Source: Hyphomicrobiales bacterium (lineage in GTDB: Bacteria; Pseudomonadota; Alphaproteobacteria; Rhizobiales; Rhizobiaceae). From it: DNA of 64,000 nt. Shown here piece by piece: positions 27,216-35,984 of this stretch. Location of the stretch: assembly GCA_002709005.1 (NCBI GenBank), contig PAPH01000002.1:4302-68301 (forward strand). Reading direction: 5' to 3'. Position numbers and translations under genes: made by a program. The notes under the pieces were generated by a model. It was not told the DNA's origin. It was given only the letters and a program-made list of their open reading frames with translations, and made no database searches. Within the stretch, counting starts at the first letter, position 1, and each line of letters starts with the position of its first letter.

Positions 27216-28771
27216 GCATCACAATCTATGTTCCCGGCGATTCCGGCGCTCTGGCGCTCGGCGCCGACAAGGTTGCCAAGGCTGTTGCCTCGGAAGCTGA
27301 AGCTCGCGGCCTCGATATCCGCGTCGTGCGCAACGGCTCGCGCGGGCTCTACTGGCTCGAGCCGATGGTCGAGGTCGAGACGGGCGAGGGCCGGCTGGCC
27401 TACGGTCCGGTCAAGGCACGCGACGTGGCGGGCCTGTTCGAGGCCGGCTTCTGCGACGGCCCGACCGATCACGCCCTTTCCCTCGGCGATCCGGAGGAAA
27501 TCGCGTTCCTCAAGCGCCAGACGCGGCTGACTTTTGCCCGCTGCGGCATCGTCGATCCGCTGTCGCTGGCGGACTACCGCGCCCATGGCGGCTTCCGCGG
27601 ACTGGAGAAGGCGCTTTCGATGTCGCCGGCAGAGATCGTTGCCGAAGTCACCGAATCCGGCCTGCGCGGCCGTGGCGGGGCCGGTTTTCCGACCGGCGTC
27701 AAGTGGAAGACCGTACTCGAGACAGAAGCGGACCAGAAATACATCGTCTGCAACGGCGACGAAGGCGATTCCGGCACCTTCGCCGACCGCATGATCCTCG
27801 AGGGTGATCCCTTCGTCCTCATCGAGGGGATGATCATCTCCGGTCTCGCCGTCGGTGCCACCAAGGGCTACATCTACATGCGGTCGGAATATCCGCATGC
27901 GATCGACATGACAGAAAAGGCGATCGAGATCGCCCGCGCGGCCGATATCCTCGGCCCCTCGGTGCTGATGTCGGGCCACTCCTTCGACCTCGAGGTCCGT
28001 GTGGGCGCCGGCGCCTATGTCTGCGGCGAGGAGACGGCTCTTCTGGAAAGTCTCGAGGGCAAGCGCGGCGTGGTCCGCGCCAAGCCGCCGCTGCCCGCGC
28101 ACAAGGGCCTGTTCGGCAAGCCGACCGTCATCAACAACCTGATCTCGCTCGCATCCGTGCCGGTTATCCTCGACAAGGGCGGCGCCTTCTACAAGGATTT
28201 CGGGCTGGGCCGCTCACGCGGCACGATCCCGATCCAGATCGCCGGCAACGTCAAATATGGCGGCTTGTTCGAGGACGGCTTTGGGCTGACACTCGGCCAG
28301 ATCGTCGAGGATATCGGCGGCGGCACCGCGTCCGGCCGGCCGGTCAAGGCGGTGCAGGTGGGTGGTCCGCTCGGCGCCTATTTCCCGCCTGAACTGTTCG
28401 ATACCGAATTCGACTACGAAGCCTTCACGGCGCGCGGCGGTCTGATAGGCCATGCCGGCATCGTCGTCTTCGATGATACGGTCGACATGCTCGATCAGGC
28501 CCGTTTCGCCTTCGAGTTCTGCGCCATCGAAAGCTGCGGCAAATGCACCCCGTGCCGCATCGGCGCGGTGCGCGGTGTCGAACTCGCCGACCGGCTCAAG
28601 GCCGGCGTCGATCCGGAGAACCAGATCGAGATCATCCGCGACCTGTGCGATACGATGCATCTCGGCTCGCTGTGCGCGCTCGGTGGCTTTACGCCCTATC
28701 CGGTGCTCTCCGCGCTCAACCATTTCCCCGACGACTTCCGCCGGGAACCCAGACGCGAGGCCGCCGAATGA
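27212..28771 (+). CDS. fdsB: NAD-dependent formate dehydrogenase beta subunit (NuoF-like)
   Basis: A 519-residue NuoF-type diaphorase subunit. The first ~100 residues are a thioredoxin-like extension as in other FdsB proteins. FMN/NAD-binding motifs follow (GLRGRGGAGFPTGVKW, CNGDEGDSGTFADR, GAYVCGEETALL), and then a [4Fe-4S] site with Cys442, Cys445, Cys448 (SCGKCTPCR) and Cys488 (SLCALGG). It reduces NAD+ with electrons from formate. The GTG start overlaps fdsG (GTGA), and its stop overlaps the next small gene (ATGA), so translation is tightly coupled. Confidence 0.94.
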   Translation: MSITIYVPGDSGALALGADKVAKAVASEAEARGLDIRVVRNGSRGLYWLEPMVEVETGEGRLAYGPVKARDVAGLFEAGFCDGPTDHALSLGDPEEIAFLKRQTRLTFARCGIVDPLSLADYRAHGGFRGLEKALSMSPAEIVAEVTESGLRGRGGAGFPTGVKWKTVLETEADQKYIVCNGDEGDSGTFADRMILEGDPFVLIEGMIISGLAVGATKGYIYMRSEYPHAIDMTEKAIEIARAADILGPSVLMSGHSFDLEVRVGAGAYVCGEETALLESLEGKRGVVRAKPPLPAHKGLFGKPTVINNLISLASVPVILDKGGAFYKDFGLGRSRGTIPIQIAGNVKYGGLFEDGFGLTLGQIVEDIGGGTASGRPVKAVQVGGPLGAYFPPELFDTEFDYEAFTARGGLIGHAGIVVFDDTVDMLDQARFAFEFCAIESCGKCTPCRIGAVRGVELADRLKAGVDPENQIEIIRDLCDTMHLGSLCALGGFTPYPVLSALNHFPDDFRREPRREAAE

Positions 28772-28998
28772 GCACTCAAAAGGTCAAGGGTCCGGCGTCC
28801 TATTTCCCGTCGATCGAAAAGACCTACGGGAGGCCGGTGCGGGAATGGCTCGACATGATCGAGCCGCGTACCGGGGATCGCCACATGGAAATCGTCAAAT
28901 GGCTGAAGGACGAGCACAAGCTCGGCCACGGCCACGCCAACGCGCTGGTTGCCTACCAGCTGGCGCAGACAAAATCTGACAACGGAGCAACATCATGA
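28768..28998 (+). CDS. Small DUF4287 protein embedded in the fds operon
   Basis: A 76-residue soluble protein with the DUF4287 signature (YFPSIEKTYGRPVREWLDM, then KWLKDEHKLGHGHANALVAY). It is joined by ATGA overlaps on both sides, to fdsB upstream and fdsA downstream, so it must be made in step with the dehydrogenase subunits. The usual fds order has fdsB directly before fdsA. DUF4287 proteins have no established function and are often stand-alone in other genomes. A role in FDH assembly or regulation is inferred only from the coupling. No metal-binding cysteines are present. Confidence 0.82.
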   Translation: MSTQKVKGPASYFPSIEKTYGRPVREWLDMIEPRTGDRHMEIVKWLKDEHKLGHGHANALVAYQLAQTKSDNGATS

Positions 28999-31877
28999 GC
29001 AACGTTCGACAGAAAGATTTCGGTACGCCTGCCTCCCGCGAGGACGAGACCGTGACCCTGACCGTCGACGGGCGGCAGATCACCGTACCCGCGGGCACCT
29101 CCGTCATGCGCGCCTCGGCGGAGGCGGGCGTCGGCATTCCCAAGCTCTGCGCCACCGACATGGTCGACGCCTTCGGTTCCTGCCGCCTCTGCCTCGTCGA
29201 AATCGACGGCCGCCGCGGCACGCCGGCCTCCTGCACGACGCCGGTGGCCGACGGCATGGTGGTCCACACCCAGACCGAGCGGCTCAAGAAGCTGCGCAAG
29301 GGGGTGATGGAGCTCTATATTTCCGACCATCCGCTTGACTGCCTGACCTGCGGCGCCAACGGCGATTGCGAACTTCAGGACATGGCCGGCGCGGTGGGCC
29401 TGCGCGATGTCCGCTATGGCTATAACGGCGAAAACCATGTGTTCGCGCGCACCAGCACCTCCGGCGAAACCAATCCGCGCTACATGCCGAAAGACGAGAG
29501 CAATCCCTATTTCACCTATGATCCGTCGAAATGCATCGTGTGTTCGCGTTGCGTGCGTGCCTGCGAGGAAGTGCAGGGCACGTTTGCGCTGACGATCGAG
29601 AGCCGCGGTTTCGAATCCCGCGTTTCCGCCGGCATGCACGAGGATTTCCTCACCTCCGAATGCGTCTCCTGCGGTGCTTGCGTGCAGGCTTGCCCGACGG
29701 CGACGCTTCAGGAGAAATCCGTTATCGAAATCGGCACGCCAGAGCACGCGGTGGTCACCACTTGCGCCTATTGCGGCGTCGGCTGCTCGTTCCAGGCCGA
29801 AATGCGCGGCGAGGAAGTTGTCCGCATGGTGCCCTGGAAGGACGGCAAGGCCAATCGCGGCCATTCCTGCGTCAAGGGCCGCTTTGCCTGGGGATATGCC
29901 ACCCACAAGGACCGGATCCTCAACCCGATGATCCGCGAGAAAACCTCCGACCCGTGGCGTGAAGTCAGCTGGGAGGAGGCACTGGAATACACAGCCAAGG
30001 AATTCCGCCGCATCCAGCACCAGTACGGACGCACCTCGATCGGCGGCATCACCTCGTCGCGCTGCACCAACGAGGAGACCTTCCTCGTCCAGAAACTGGT
30101 GCGCGCCGGCTTCCGCAACAACAATGTCGATACCTGCGCCCGCGTCTGCCACTCGCCGACCGGCTACGGCCTCGGCAAGGCCTTCGGCACCTCGGCCGGC
30201 ACGCAGGATTTCGATTCCGTCGAGCACACCGACGTCGTCATCGTCATCGGCGCCAACCCGACCGACGGACACCCGGTCTTCGGTTCGCGGCTCAAGAAGC
30301 GGCTGCGCCAGGGGGCCAGGCTGATCGTCATCGACCCCCGCCGCACCGATCTGGTGAAGTCGCCGCACATCAAGGCGGCCCACCATCTGGCGCTCAAGCC
30401 CGGCACCAACGTCGCCGTGCTGACCGCAATCGGCCACACGATCGTTGACGAGGGACTGTTCGACGAAGCCTTCATCCGCGAGCGCTGCGACTGGTCGGAA
30501 TTCGAGGACTGGGCCTCCTTCGTTTCCGAGGAGCGCCACAGCCCGGAAGCGACCGAAAGCTACACGGGCGTTCCGGCAAGCGAACTCCGCGCCGCAGCCC
30601 GCCTGTTCGCGCAAGGCGGCAACGGCGCGATCTATTACGGCCTCGGCGTGACCGAGCACAGCCAGGGTTCCACGGCCGTTATGGCGCTCGCCAACCTCGC
30701 CATGGCGACCGGCAATATCGGCCGTCCCGGCGTCGGCGTGAACCCGCTGCGCGGCCAGAACAACGTCCAGGGCTCCTGCGACATGGGTTCGTTCCCGCAC
30801 GAACTGCCGGGTTATCGGCACATTTCGGGCGGCGAGACGCGCGAGATCTTCGAAAAGCTCTGGGGTGTCGAACTCGACCACGAACCGGGCTTGCGCATCC
30901 CGAACATGCTCGACGCCGCAGTCGAAGGCACGTTCCGCGGCATCTACATCCAGGGCGAGGACATTCTCCAGTCCGACCCCGACACGCATCATGTGGCCGC
31001 CGGTCTCGACGCGATGGAGTGCGTTGTCGTCCACGACCTCTTCCTCAACGAGACGGCGAACTACGCCCACGTTTTCCTGCCCGGCTCGACCTTCCTCGAG
31101 AAGGACGGGACCTTCACCAATGCCGAGCGCCGCATCAACCGGGTGCGCAAGGTGATGACGCCGAAGAACGGCTATGCCGACTGGGAAGTGACGCTGAAAC
31201 TCGCCCAGGCGCTGGGGCTCGACTGGAACTACAGCCATCCGAAGGAAATCATGGCGGAAATCGCCGCGACTACGCCGAGCTTTGCCAATGTGACCTACGA
31301 ATATCTGGATAAAGCGGGTTCGGTGCAGTGGCCCTGCAACGAGGCGCATCCGGAAGGCTCGCCGATCATGCATGTCGACGGCTTCGTGCGCGGCAAGGGC
31401 AAGTTCATCCGCACCGAATATGTCGCCACCGACGAAAAGACCGGACCGCGCTTCCCGCTTCTCCTGACGACGGGGCGCATATTGAGCCAGTACAATGTCG
31501 GCGCGCAGACAAGGCGCACCGCCAACTCCGTCTGGCACGCGGAGGACCGGCTCGAAATCCATCCTCATGACGCCGAACAGCGCGGCATCGTCGACGGCGA
31601 CCTGATCCGGCTCGCGAGCCGCTCGGGCGAGACGTCGCTGAGGGCGAAGATCACCGACCGGGTGTCGCCGGGCGTCGTCTACACGACCTTCCATCACCCG
31701 GATACCCAGGCCAATGTGGTGACGACCGACTATTCCGACTGGGCGACCAACTGCCCCGAATACAAGGTCACCGCAGTTCAGGTGTCGCCCGCCAACGGAC
31801 CGACCGGCTGGCAGCGGGACTATGACGAGCAGGCCCGCCAGTCGCGCCGCATCGAGGCCGTGGAACCGGCGGAGTAG
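28995..31877 (+). CDS. fdsA: NAD-dependent formate dehydrogenase alpha subunit (molybdenum catalytic)
   Basis: A 960-residue catalytic subunit. An N-terminal NuoG-like part carries a [2Fe-2S] site (CATDMVDAFGSCRLC), an HPLDCLTCGANGDC cluster site and two [4Fe-4S] ferredoxin sites (CIVCSRCVRACEE, CVSCGACVQACP). The bis-MGD domain opens with the CAYCGVGCSF cluster motif. The Mo ligand is Cys385, followed by His386 (TCARVCHSPTGYG), so the enzyme is the cysteine form, not selenocysteine. The position closely matches Cys386 of Rhodobacter capsulatus FdsA. It oxidises formate to CO2, or does the reverse, in the cytoplasm. Confidence 0.96.
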   Translation: MSNVRQKDFGTPASREDETVTLTVDGRQITVPAGTSVMRASAEAGVGIPKLCATDMVDAFGSCRLCLVEIDGRRGTPASCTTPVADGMVVHTQTERLKKLRKGVMELYISDHPLDCLTCGANGDCELQDMAGAVGLRDVRYGYNGENHVFARTSTSGETNPRYMPKDESNPYFTYDPSKCIVCSRCVRACEEVQGTFALTIESRGFESRVSAGMHEDFLTSECVSCGACVQACPTATLQEKSVIEIGTPEHAVVTTCAYCGVGCSFQAEMRGEEVVRMVPWKDGKANRGHSCVKGRFAWGYATHKDRILNPMIREKTSDPWREVSWEEALEYTAKEFRRIQHQYGRTSIGGITSSRCTNEETFLVQKLVRAGFRNNNVDTCARVCHSPTGYGLGKAFGTSAGTQDFDSVEHTDVVIVIGANPTDGHPVFGSRLKKRLRQGARLIVIDPRRTDLVKSPHIKAAHHLALKPGTNVAVLTAIGHTIVDEGLFDEAFIRERCDWSEFEDWASFVSEERHSPEATESYTGVPASELRAAARLFAQGGNGAIYYGLGVTEHSQGSTAVMALANLAMATGNIGRPGVGVNPLRGQNNVQGSCDMGSFPHELPGYRHISGGETREIFEKLWGVELDHEPGLRIPNMLDAAVEGTFRGIYIQGEDILQSDPDTHHVAAGLDAMECVVVHDLFLNETANYAHVFLPGSTFLEKDGTFTNAERRINRVRKVMTPKNGYADWEVTLKLAQALGLDWNYSHPKEIMAEIAATTPSFANVTYEYLDKAGSVQWPCNEAHPEGSPIMHVDGFVRGKGKFIRTEYVATDEKTGPRFPLLLTTGRILSQYNVGAQTRRTANSVWHAEDRLEIHPHDAEQRGIVDGDLIRLASRSGETSLRAKITDRVSPGVVYTTFHHPDTQANVVTTDYSDWATNCPEYKVTAVQVSPANGPTGWQRDYDEQARQSRRIEAVEPAE

Positions 31878-31892
31878 GCGCACGACAGAAGG

Positions 31893-32714
31893 ATGACCCG
31901 GATCGTCGAGATGCCGAACCGCAGCCAGACGCGCAAACGACTGCCGGAGGAAAGCCCGGTGGCGCTGTCGTTCAACGGCGCTACCGAGGCAGTGATGATG
32001 GCGACGCCATCCGATCTGGCCGATTTCGGCGTCGGCTTCGCGCTATCCGAGGGGATCGTGACGCGACCTGGCGAAATTGCGGCGATCGAAGTGGTCAAGC
32101 GCGACGGCGGCCACGACGTGCAGATGACCATTCCCGCCGAACGGCAGGCCGCGCTCGCCGCTCGCCGCCGCAAGGCGATGGGCCCGGTGGGATGCGGCCT
32201 TTGCGGGATCGAATCCATCGAAGCGGCGCTGCGCGACCTGCCGGAGATCGACAGCGCAGTCACGATCGACGCCGCTGACATTCCGCGCGCGGTCGAAGCC
32301 CTCGGGCGCAACCAGCCGCTGCGCGACGAGACCGGCGCCATGCACGGCGCTGGGCTCTGGGTGCCGGGCAGGGGACTCGTCCACACCCGCGAGGATGTCG
32401 GCCGTCACAACGCGCTCGACAAGCTGATCGGCGCCTGCGCCCGCAATGGCATCAAGCCGGCGGACGGCGCACTGGTGATATCGAGCCGCGTGTCGGTCGA
32501 TCTGATCCAGAAGTCCGTCGCTTCCGGCGCGACTGTGCTGATCGCGGTCTCGACGCCGACGGAACTGGCGGTGGAGACCGCCGAACAAGTGGGCCTGACG
32601 CTCGTCGCGCTGGTACGCGGCTCGAATTACGAGATCTTCAGCCGGGCCGACAGGATCGTCGGCGGCCCGGAGAACGACGAAAAGACTACCGGGGAGAACG
32701 CCGATGTCGCCTGA
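31893..32714 (+). CDS. fdhD: FdhD, sulfurtransferase for formate dehydrogenase maturation
   Basis: A 273-residue FdhD/FdsC-type protein. The CXXC sulfur-transfer motif is Cys101-Gly-Leu-Cys104 (GCGLCGIES). Other family blocks are visible: FGVGFALSEGIV near the start and REDVGRHNALDKLIG later. It delivers sulfur from a cysteine desulfurase to the bis-MGD cofactor, which is needed for FdsA activity. It is 15 bases after fdsA and overlaps fdsD by 11 bases. Confidence 0.94.
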   Translation: MTRIVEMPNRSQTRKRLPEESPVALSFNGATEAVMMATPSDLADFGVGFALSEGIVTRPGEIAAIEVVKRDGGHDVQMTIPAERQAALAARRRKAMGPVGCGLCGIESIEAALRDLPEIDSAVTIDAADIPRAVEALGRNQPLRDETGAMHGAGLWVPGRGLVHTREDVGRHNALDKLIGACARNGIKPADGALVISSRVSVDLIQKSVASGATVLIAVSTPTELAVETAEQVGLTLVALVRGSNYEIFSRADRIVGGPENDEKTTGENADVA

Positions 32715-32928
32715 CAAGCTCACCTATATGGCCAACCAGATCGCCAAATTCTTCCACAGCCAGCCCGAGAACGAGGCGGCTGCCGGCGTGGCCGAGCACA
32801 TCAACAAGTTCTGGGAACCGCGCATGCGCCGCCAGCTCTTCGAGATGACCGACGCAAGCGGCGAGGGGTTCGATCCGCTGGTGATCTCGGCGCTCGGCGA
32901 AATCCGCCGACCGGAAGCTCAACAGTAA
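32704..32928 (+). CDS. fdsD: Formate dehydrogenase delta subunit
   Basis: A 74-residue protein typical of FdsD: YMANQIAKFFHSQP near the start, HINKFWEPRMRRQL in the middle, and a short acidic C-terminus. It is needed for FDH assembly, together with FdhD/FdsC, in Rhodobacter-type systems. It starts within fdhD and is the last gene of the operon. A converging outer-membrane protein gene follows after 19 bases. Confidence 0.92.
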   Translation: MSPDKLTYMANQIAKFFHSQPENEAAAGVAEHINKFWEPRMRRQLFEMTDASGEGFDPLVISALGEIRRPEAQQ

Positions 32929-32941
32929 CCGGGCAGACATG

Positions 32942-32959
32942 CGCCGCTTAGAAGCGGCG
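32942..32959. terminator. Palindrome at the convergent fdsD / outer-membrane gene junction
   Basis: CGCCGCTT-AG-AAGCGGCG is a perfect 8-base palindrome overlapping the stop codon of the minus-strand gene. Its position between two convergent genes fits a bidirectional hairpin, but neither side has a T-run. Confidence 0.35.
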
Positions 32960-33820
32960 GTTCACACCGAACCTCAAGAGATCGAATTTCGTTCGAACCA
33001 CCGTGTCGCTGCCTGCAACAAGGGCGTCCTGCAGATAGGCCTTCGAGCCGAAATCCATGTGCAGATATTCGGCCTTTGCCGTCCAGTCGTCGTTTACCGC
33101 ATATTCAACGCCGCCGCCGACGACCCAGCCCGTATGAAGGATACTGTCCGTCACCGGGGCGCCGGTCTGGCCCGTCTGCTCGATCGTATTGTGGCCGACT
33201 GCGACCCCGCCTGTCACAAAAGGCAGCACGCGATCGAAAGCATAGCCGGCACGGCCGCGCAGCGTGGCGAACGAATCAAGCTTGTTGTTGATGAGAAAAG
33301 GTATGGCGAAACTGGGGTCGGTGTAGGGGTGGCTGCGGCCACCGATGGCTGCGGCCTGGAAATCAGCTTCGGCGCCGAACACCATGGAATCGTACTGTAC
33401 ATTGGCGCCGATCTGAACGCCGCCAAACAGCCCGGAATAGCTCGCCGATCCGTCCAGAAAATCGACGCCGGAAGCCCTCAGGGTCGAGCGTTCATTGCCG
33501 CCGGCATACCCTCCGTTGATCCCCGCATACATACCCGACCAGTCATAGGACCCTGAATATTCTCGCGAATCGTCTGCGGGAGAGCCATAACTCATCGCCG
33601 TAGGTGTCTCCGCAGGCGTTGATCCCGCGATGGCGGCGGCGGGTTCGGCGCGAGCGTGTTGTGCCTTTCGCAAAGCTGCGAGTTCTTTGCGCATCTCCGC
33701 ATTGTCGCGCTGGATCACTTCGAGCCGCGCCATGACATCGTCAAGTGTTACGGCACGCACCGGAAGTGTGGAAATCACCACCGCAAGAAGGGTGAAAGGG
33801 GCTGAAAAACGGATAGTCAT
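32948..33820 (-). CDS. Outer-membrane beta-barrel protein with N-terminal coiled coil
   Basis: A 290-residue exported protein. After a signal peptide (about 1-22, ending PVRA) comes a short charged coiled coil (about 25-53, LDDVMARLEVIQRDNAEMRKE), a Ala/Pro/Thr-rich linker, and an eight-stranded barrel of the Omp25/31 porin-like type (WSGMYAGINGGYAGGN, GRAGYAFDRVLPFVTGGVAVG). It ends with the aromatic strand DLLRFGVNRRF, ending in Phe as barrels do. The ATG at 33820 follows AGGAG. Its coiled coil plus barrel layout recalls porins that contact peptidoglycan. Specific function unknown. Confidence 0.75.
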   Translation of the reverse strand: MTIRFSAPFTLLAVVISTLPVRAVTLDDVMARLEVIQRDNAEMRKELAALRKAQHARAEPAAAIAGSTPAETPTAMSYGSPADDSREYSGSYDWSGMYAGINGGYAGGNERSTLRASGVDFLDGSASYSGLFGGVQIGANVQYDSMVFGAEADFQAAAIGGRSHPYTDPSFAIPFLINNKLDSFATLRGRAGYAFDRVLPFVTGGVAVGHNTIEQTGQTGAPVTDSILHTGWVVGGGVEYAVNDDWTAKAEYLHMDFGSKAYLQDALVAGSDTVVRTKFDLLRFGVNRRF

Positions 33821-33965
33821 GGCGATGCGCTCCTGTTGGCGCAGCAACCATAAGCAAACAACGCGATGCCAAAATACCCGCCATATGAGGGTAGTGGGGC
33901 GGGCTGGAGTTCTGTGTGGCAAATCAATCACCACACCCGCGCGGTGCTTCGCGGACAGCTGAATT

Positions 33966-35114
33966 CTATTCGGCCGGCCGCGCCACGGTCTGGGCATTTC
34001 GCAGGAGCGCGACCAGATGGCTTTGCTGGCTCGTTCCGGTTTTGCGGAAGATGGACGACATGTAGGAGCGCGCCGTACTCAACAGAATGCCGTTGTCGGT
34101 GGCCGCCTGCTTCAGGGTTCGTCCCGATGCCAGCGACGCAGCGAGGCTAGCCTCCTTCGGCGACAGCCCGAACAAAGCTCGCGCCTGCCTGATGGTTCCC
34201 TCCGGAAGCGCGAGCGACATCGGCCGCATGAAGACGGTGGCATGCGGTCCTACAAATCGCAGCTCCTCGGCTGAACCGACGAGCGGCCCCACCGAGATCG
34301 CCAGGCTCAAGTCGCTGTTTCCGCCCGGCGCCAACAACATCAGGTCGCCACCGGTACCCGTGACCAAATCGTCCGTACGGCTGCAGGCGTTGACGACGAG
34401 GTGACGCAATGCTGCTGTCTTGGCGGCACTCGCGGTCGCCAGACGTCCCGACTTGCGCAACAGAACCGATCCGGTCCTGTCCAGCATGGTCTGCGCTCTG
34501 TCGTTCATGGATTTTATCCGCATGGACGCATCGACCAGGACAATGCCGAACGGGACGTCCGACAGTGTGGAAGCGGCCAGTTGGGTCGATTGGATCTGGC
34601 GCTTGATGTCGGCGGCGCGCGACAAATGCGGCGCAAGCAGTTTCAACAGATCCATGTCCGATGCATCGAACGCCGGCTGGCCACGCCCGCGCTGGACATC
34701 GAACATCCAGTTTGAGTGCTCAGAATCCAGAACCTTGCAGGCAATTCCGCCATACATGTCCTGCGGCGCCATCCATTCGTTCCAGAACTCACTCCGCTTT
34801 AGCCAGTCATCGTCGACAAGCGTCTGGTCTCGATACACCATCCCGACAGGCGCAGCCCTCACGGCGTCCGTCTGCCTGTTCGAATGGAACGATCGTTCCT
34901 CGATAAACAGGCGCAGGAAGTCCGGATCGCCACCGATTGAAATGTTGTCATCGGGACCGAGATTGGGGCCAATCCGCGCAAAGCACGCGGTGGACGCTTT
35001 AAACAGCGCGCGGAGCCTCGCGACCGCTTCATTCCACGTTCCGGCGCCAGACGCGGCATTGTAAATTGTGCCGATGGCGGCGGAAAAATCTGATGGGTCC
35101 ACAAATGGCGTCAA
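33966..35114 (-). CDS. LuxR-type transcriptional regulator
   Basis: A 382-residue protein with a long N-terminal region lacking a receiver domain and a C-terminal LuxR helix-turn-helix (LFGLSPKEASLAASLASG, then TARSYMSSIFRKTGTSQQS). The middle has a PAS-like stretch (GIVLVDASMRIKSMNDRAQTML). It may sense a small molecule, but no autoinducer-domain signature is recognisable. The start is TTG at 35114 behind GGTAAGAG; a start a few codons later is possible. It is encoded upstream of the beta-barrel gene on the same strand, 145 bases apart. Confidence 0.72.
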   Translation of the reverse strand: MTPFVDPSDFSAAIGTIYNAASGAGTWNEAVARLRALFKASTACFARIGPNLGPDDNISIGGDPDFLRLFIEERSFHSNRQTDAVRAAPVGMVYRDQTLVDDDWLKRSEFWNEWMAPQDMYGGIACKVLDSEHSNWMFDVQRGRGQPAFDASDMDLLKLLAPHLSRAADIKRQIQSTQLAASTLSDVPFGIVLVDASMRIKSMNDRAQTMLDRTGSVLLRKSGRLATASAAKTAALRHLVVNACSRTDDLVTGTGGDLMLLAPGGNSDLSLAISVGPLVGSAEELRFVGPHATVFMRPMSLALPEGTIRQARALFGLSPKEASLAASLASGRTLKQAATDNGILLSTARSYMSSIFRKTGTSQQSHLVALLRNAQTVARPAE

Positions 35115-35194
35115 TTTCTCTTACCGTTATGTGCGGAACAACCAATCGCGATCTTGTCCTGTTAGCAGTCGCTGTCAAGCGACGGATATGCGAA

Positions 35195-35827
35195 TCAGCG
35201 CTGGCCGGACGTGAGAAGCTTGTAGCCGGCGAAGACGAAGAACGCGCCGAGCGCACCCTCGACCCAGGACCGGAACCGAACCAGCAACGATCGGACCGGC
35301 GCAGCCGACAGAAGCAGCGCGTAGGCCGCATGGCCGACAAAGGAATTGATCCAAGCGAGCAGCACGAACAGCGCGATGATCGGTGCGGGCGCGTGGCCGA
35401 CGCCGCCCACCGCCGCGATCGCCAGCCAGAAGGCAATGGCCTTCGGGTTGGTGACCTGCAGCACGAACCCGGACATCGCCGTTCGTGCGGCACTCCGCGC
35501 GGCGACCGCATGCAGTTCGAGCGGCGGCGGATTGACCGCCTTTGAAAACGCCTTGTAAGCGAGCCAGAACAGATAGAGCCCGCCGATGATACGCATCACG
35601 GTCATCGCATGGGCGATTTCCGAGAGGACGACCGCGATCCCCAGAACGACCGAGGTCGCCAGAACGATCGAGCCGCAGGAAATGCCGAAGGCGGTCAGAA
35701 CCGCAGGCGCGCGGCCGCGTGCGGTGGCGACGCCGAGGATCAGCATCACGCTCGGCCCCGGGGAGAGTACGCCAACGGTCTGGATCGAGAGCGCGAGCAG
35801 GATCTGTGGAAGATATTGGGCAAGCAT
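35195..35827 (-). CDS. LysE/RhtB-family amino-acid exporter
   Basis: A 210-residue membrane protein with about six hydrophobic helices. It has the family entry motif SPGPSVMLILGVATARGR and the middle loop TNPKAIAFWLAI. LysE/RhtB proteins export amino acids or related compounds; the substrate is not predictable here. The ATG at 35827 begins the first helix directly. It diverges from the FosX-like gene, with a 157-base gap that should hold both promoters. Confidence 0.85.
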   Translation of the reverse strand: MLAQYLPQILLALSIQTVGVLSPGPSVMLILGVATARGRAPAVLTAFGISCGSIVLATSVVLGIAVVLSEIAHAMTVMRIIGGLYLFWLAYKAFSKAVNPPPLELHAVAARSAARTAMSGFVLQVTNPKAIAFWLAIAAVGGVGHAPAPIIALFVLLAWINSFVGHAAYALLLSAAPVRSLLVRFRSWVEGALGAFFVFAGYKLLTSGQR

Positions 35828-35984
35828 GGAAGCGACTCCGGGGCGGGCTGGTCCTTCACATAATCCAGAGAATGGCGGGCACGCTATCGGTTTGACGTGG
35901 CGTACCCACTGCTGCTGACATTTTCTGGCCGGATTGACGGTCAATCTTGCAAGCCATCGCTAAAATGGAGGAGAAACCGGATCC

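Noticed and set aside
30135-30149. Selenocysteine at the FdsA active site
   Set aside because: Codon 385 is TGC (cysteine), not TGA.
28953-31883. A 976-codon open frame antisense to fdsA
   Set aside because: It mirrors a certain gene in a GC-rich genome, its predicted protein is repetitive in Arg/Ala/Val/Gly with no domain, and no ribosome site fits. It is a shadow frame.
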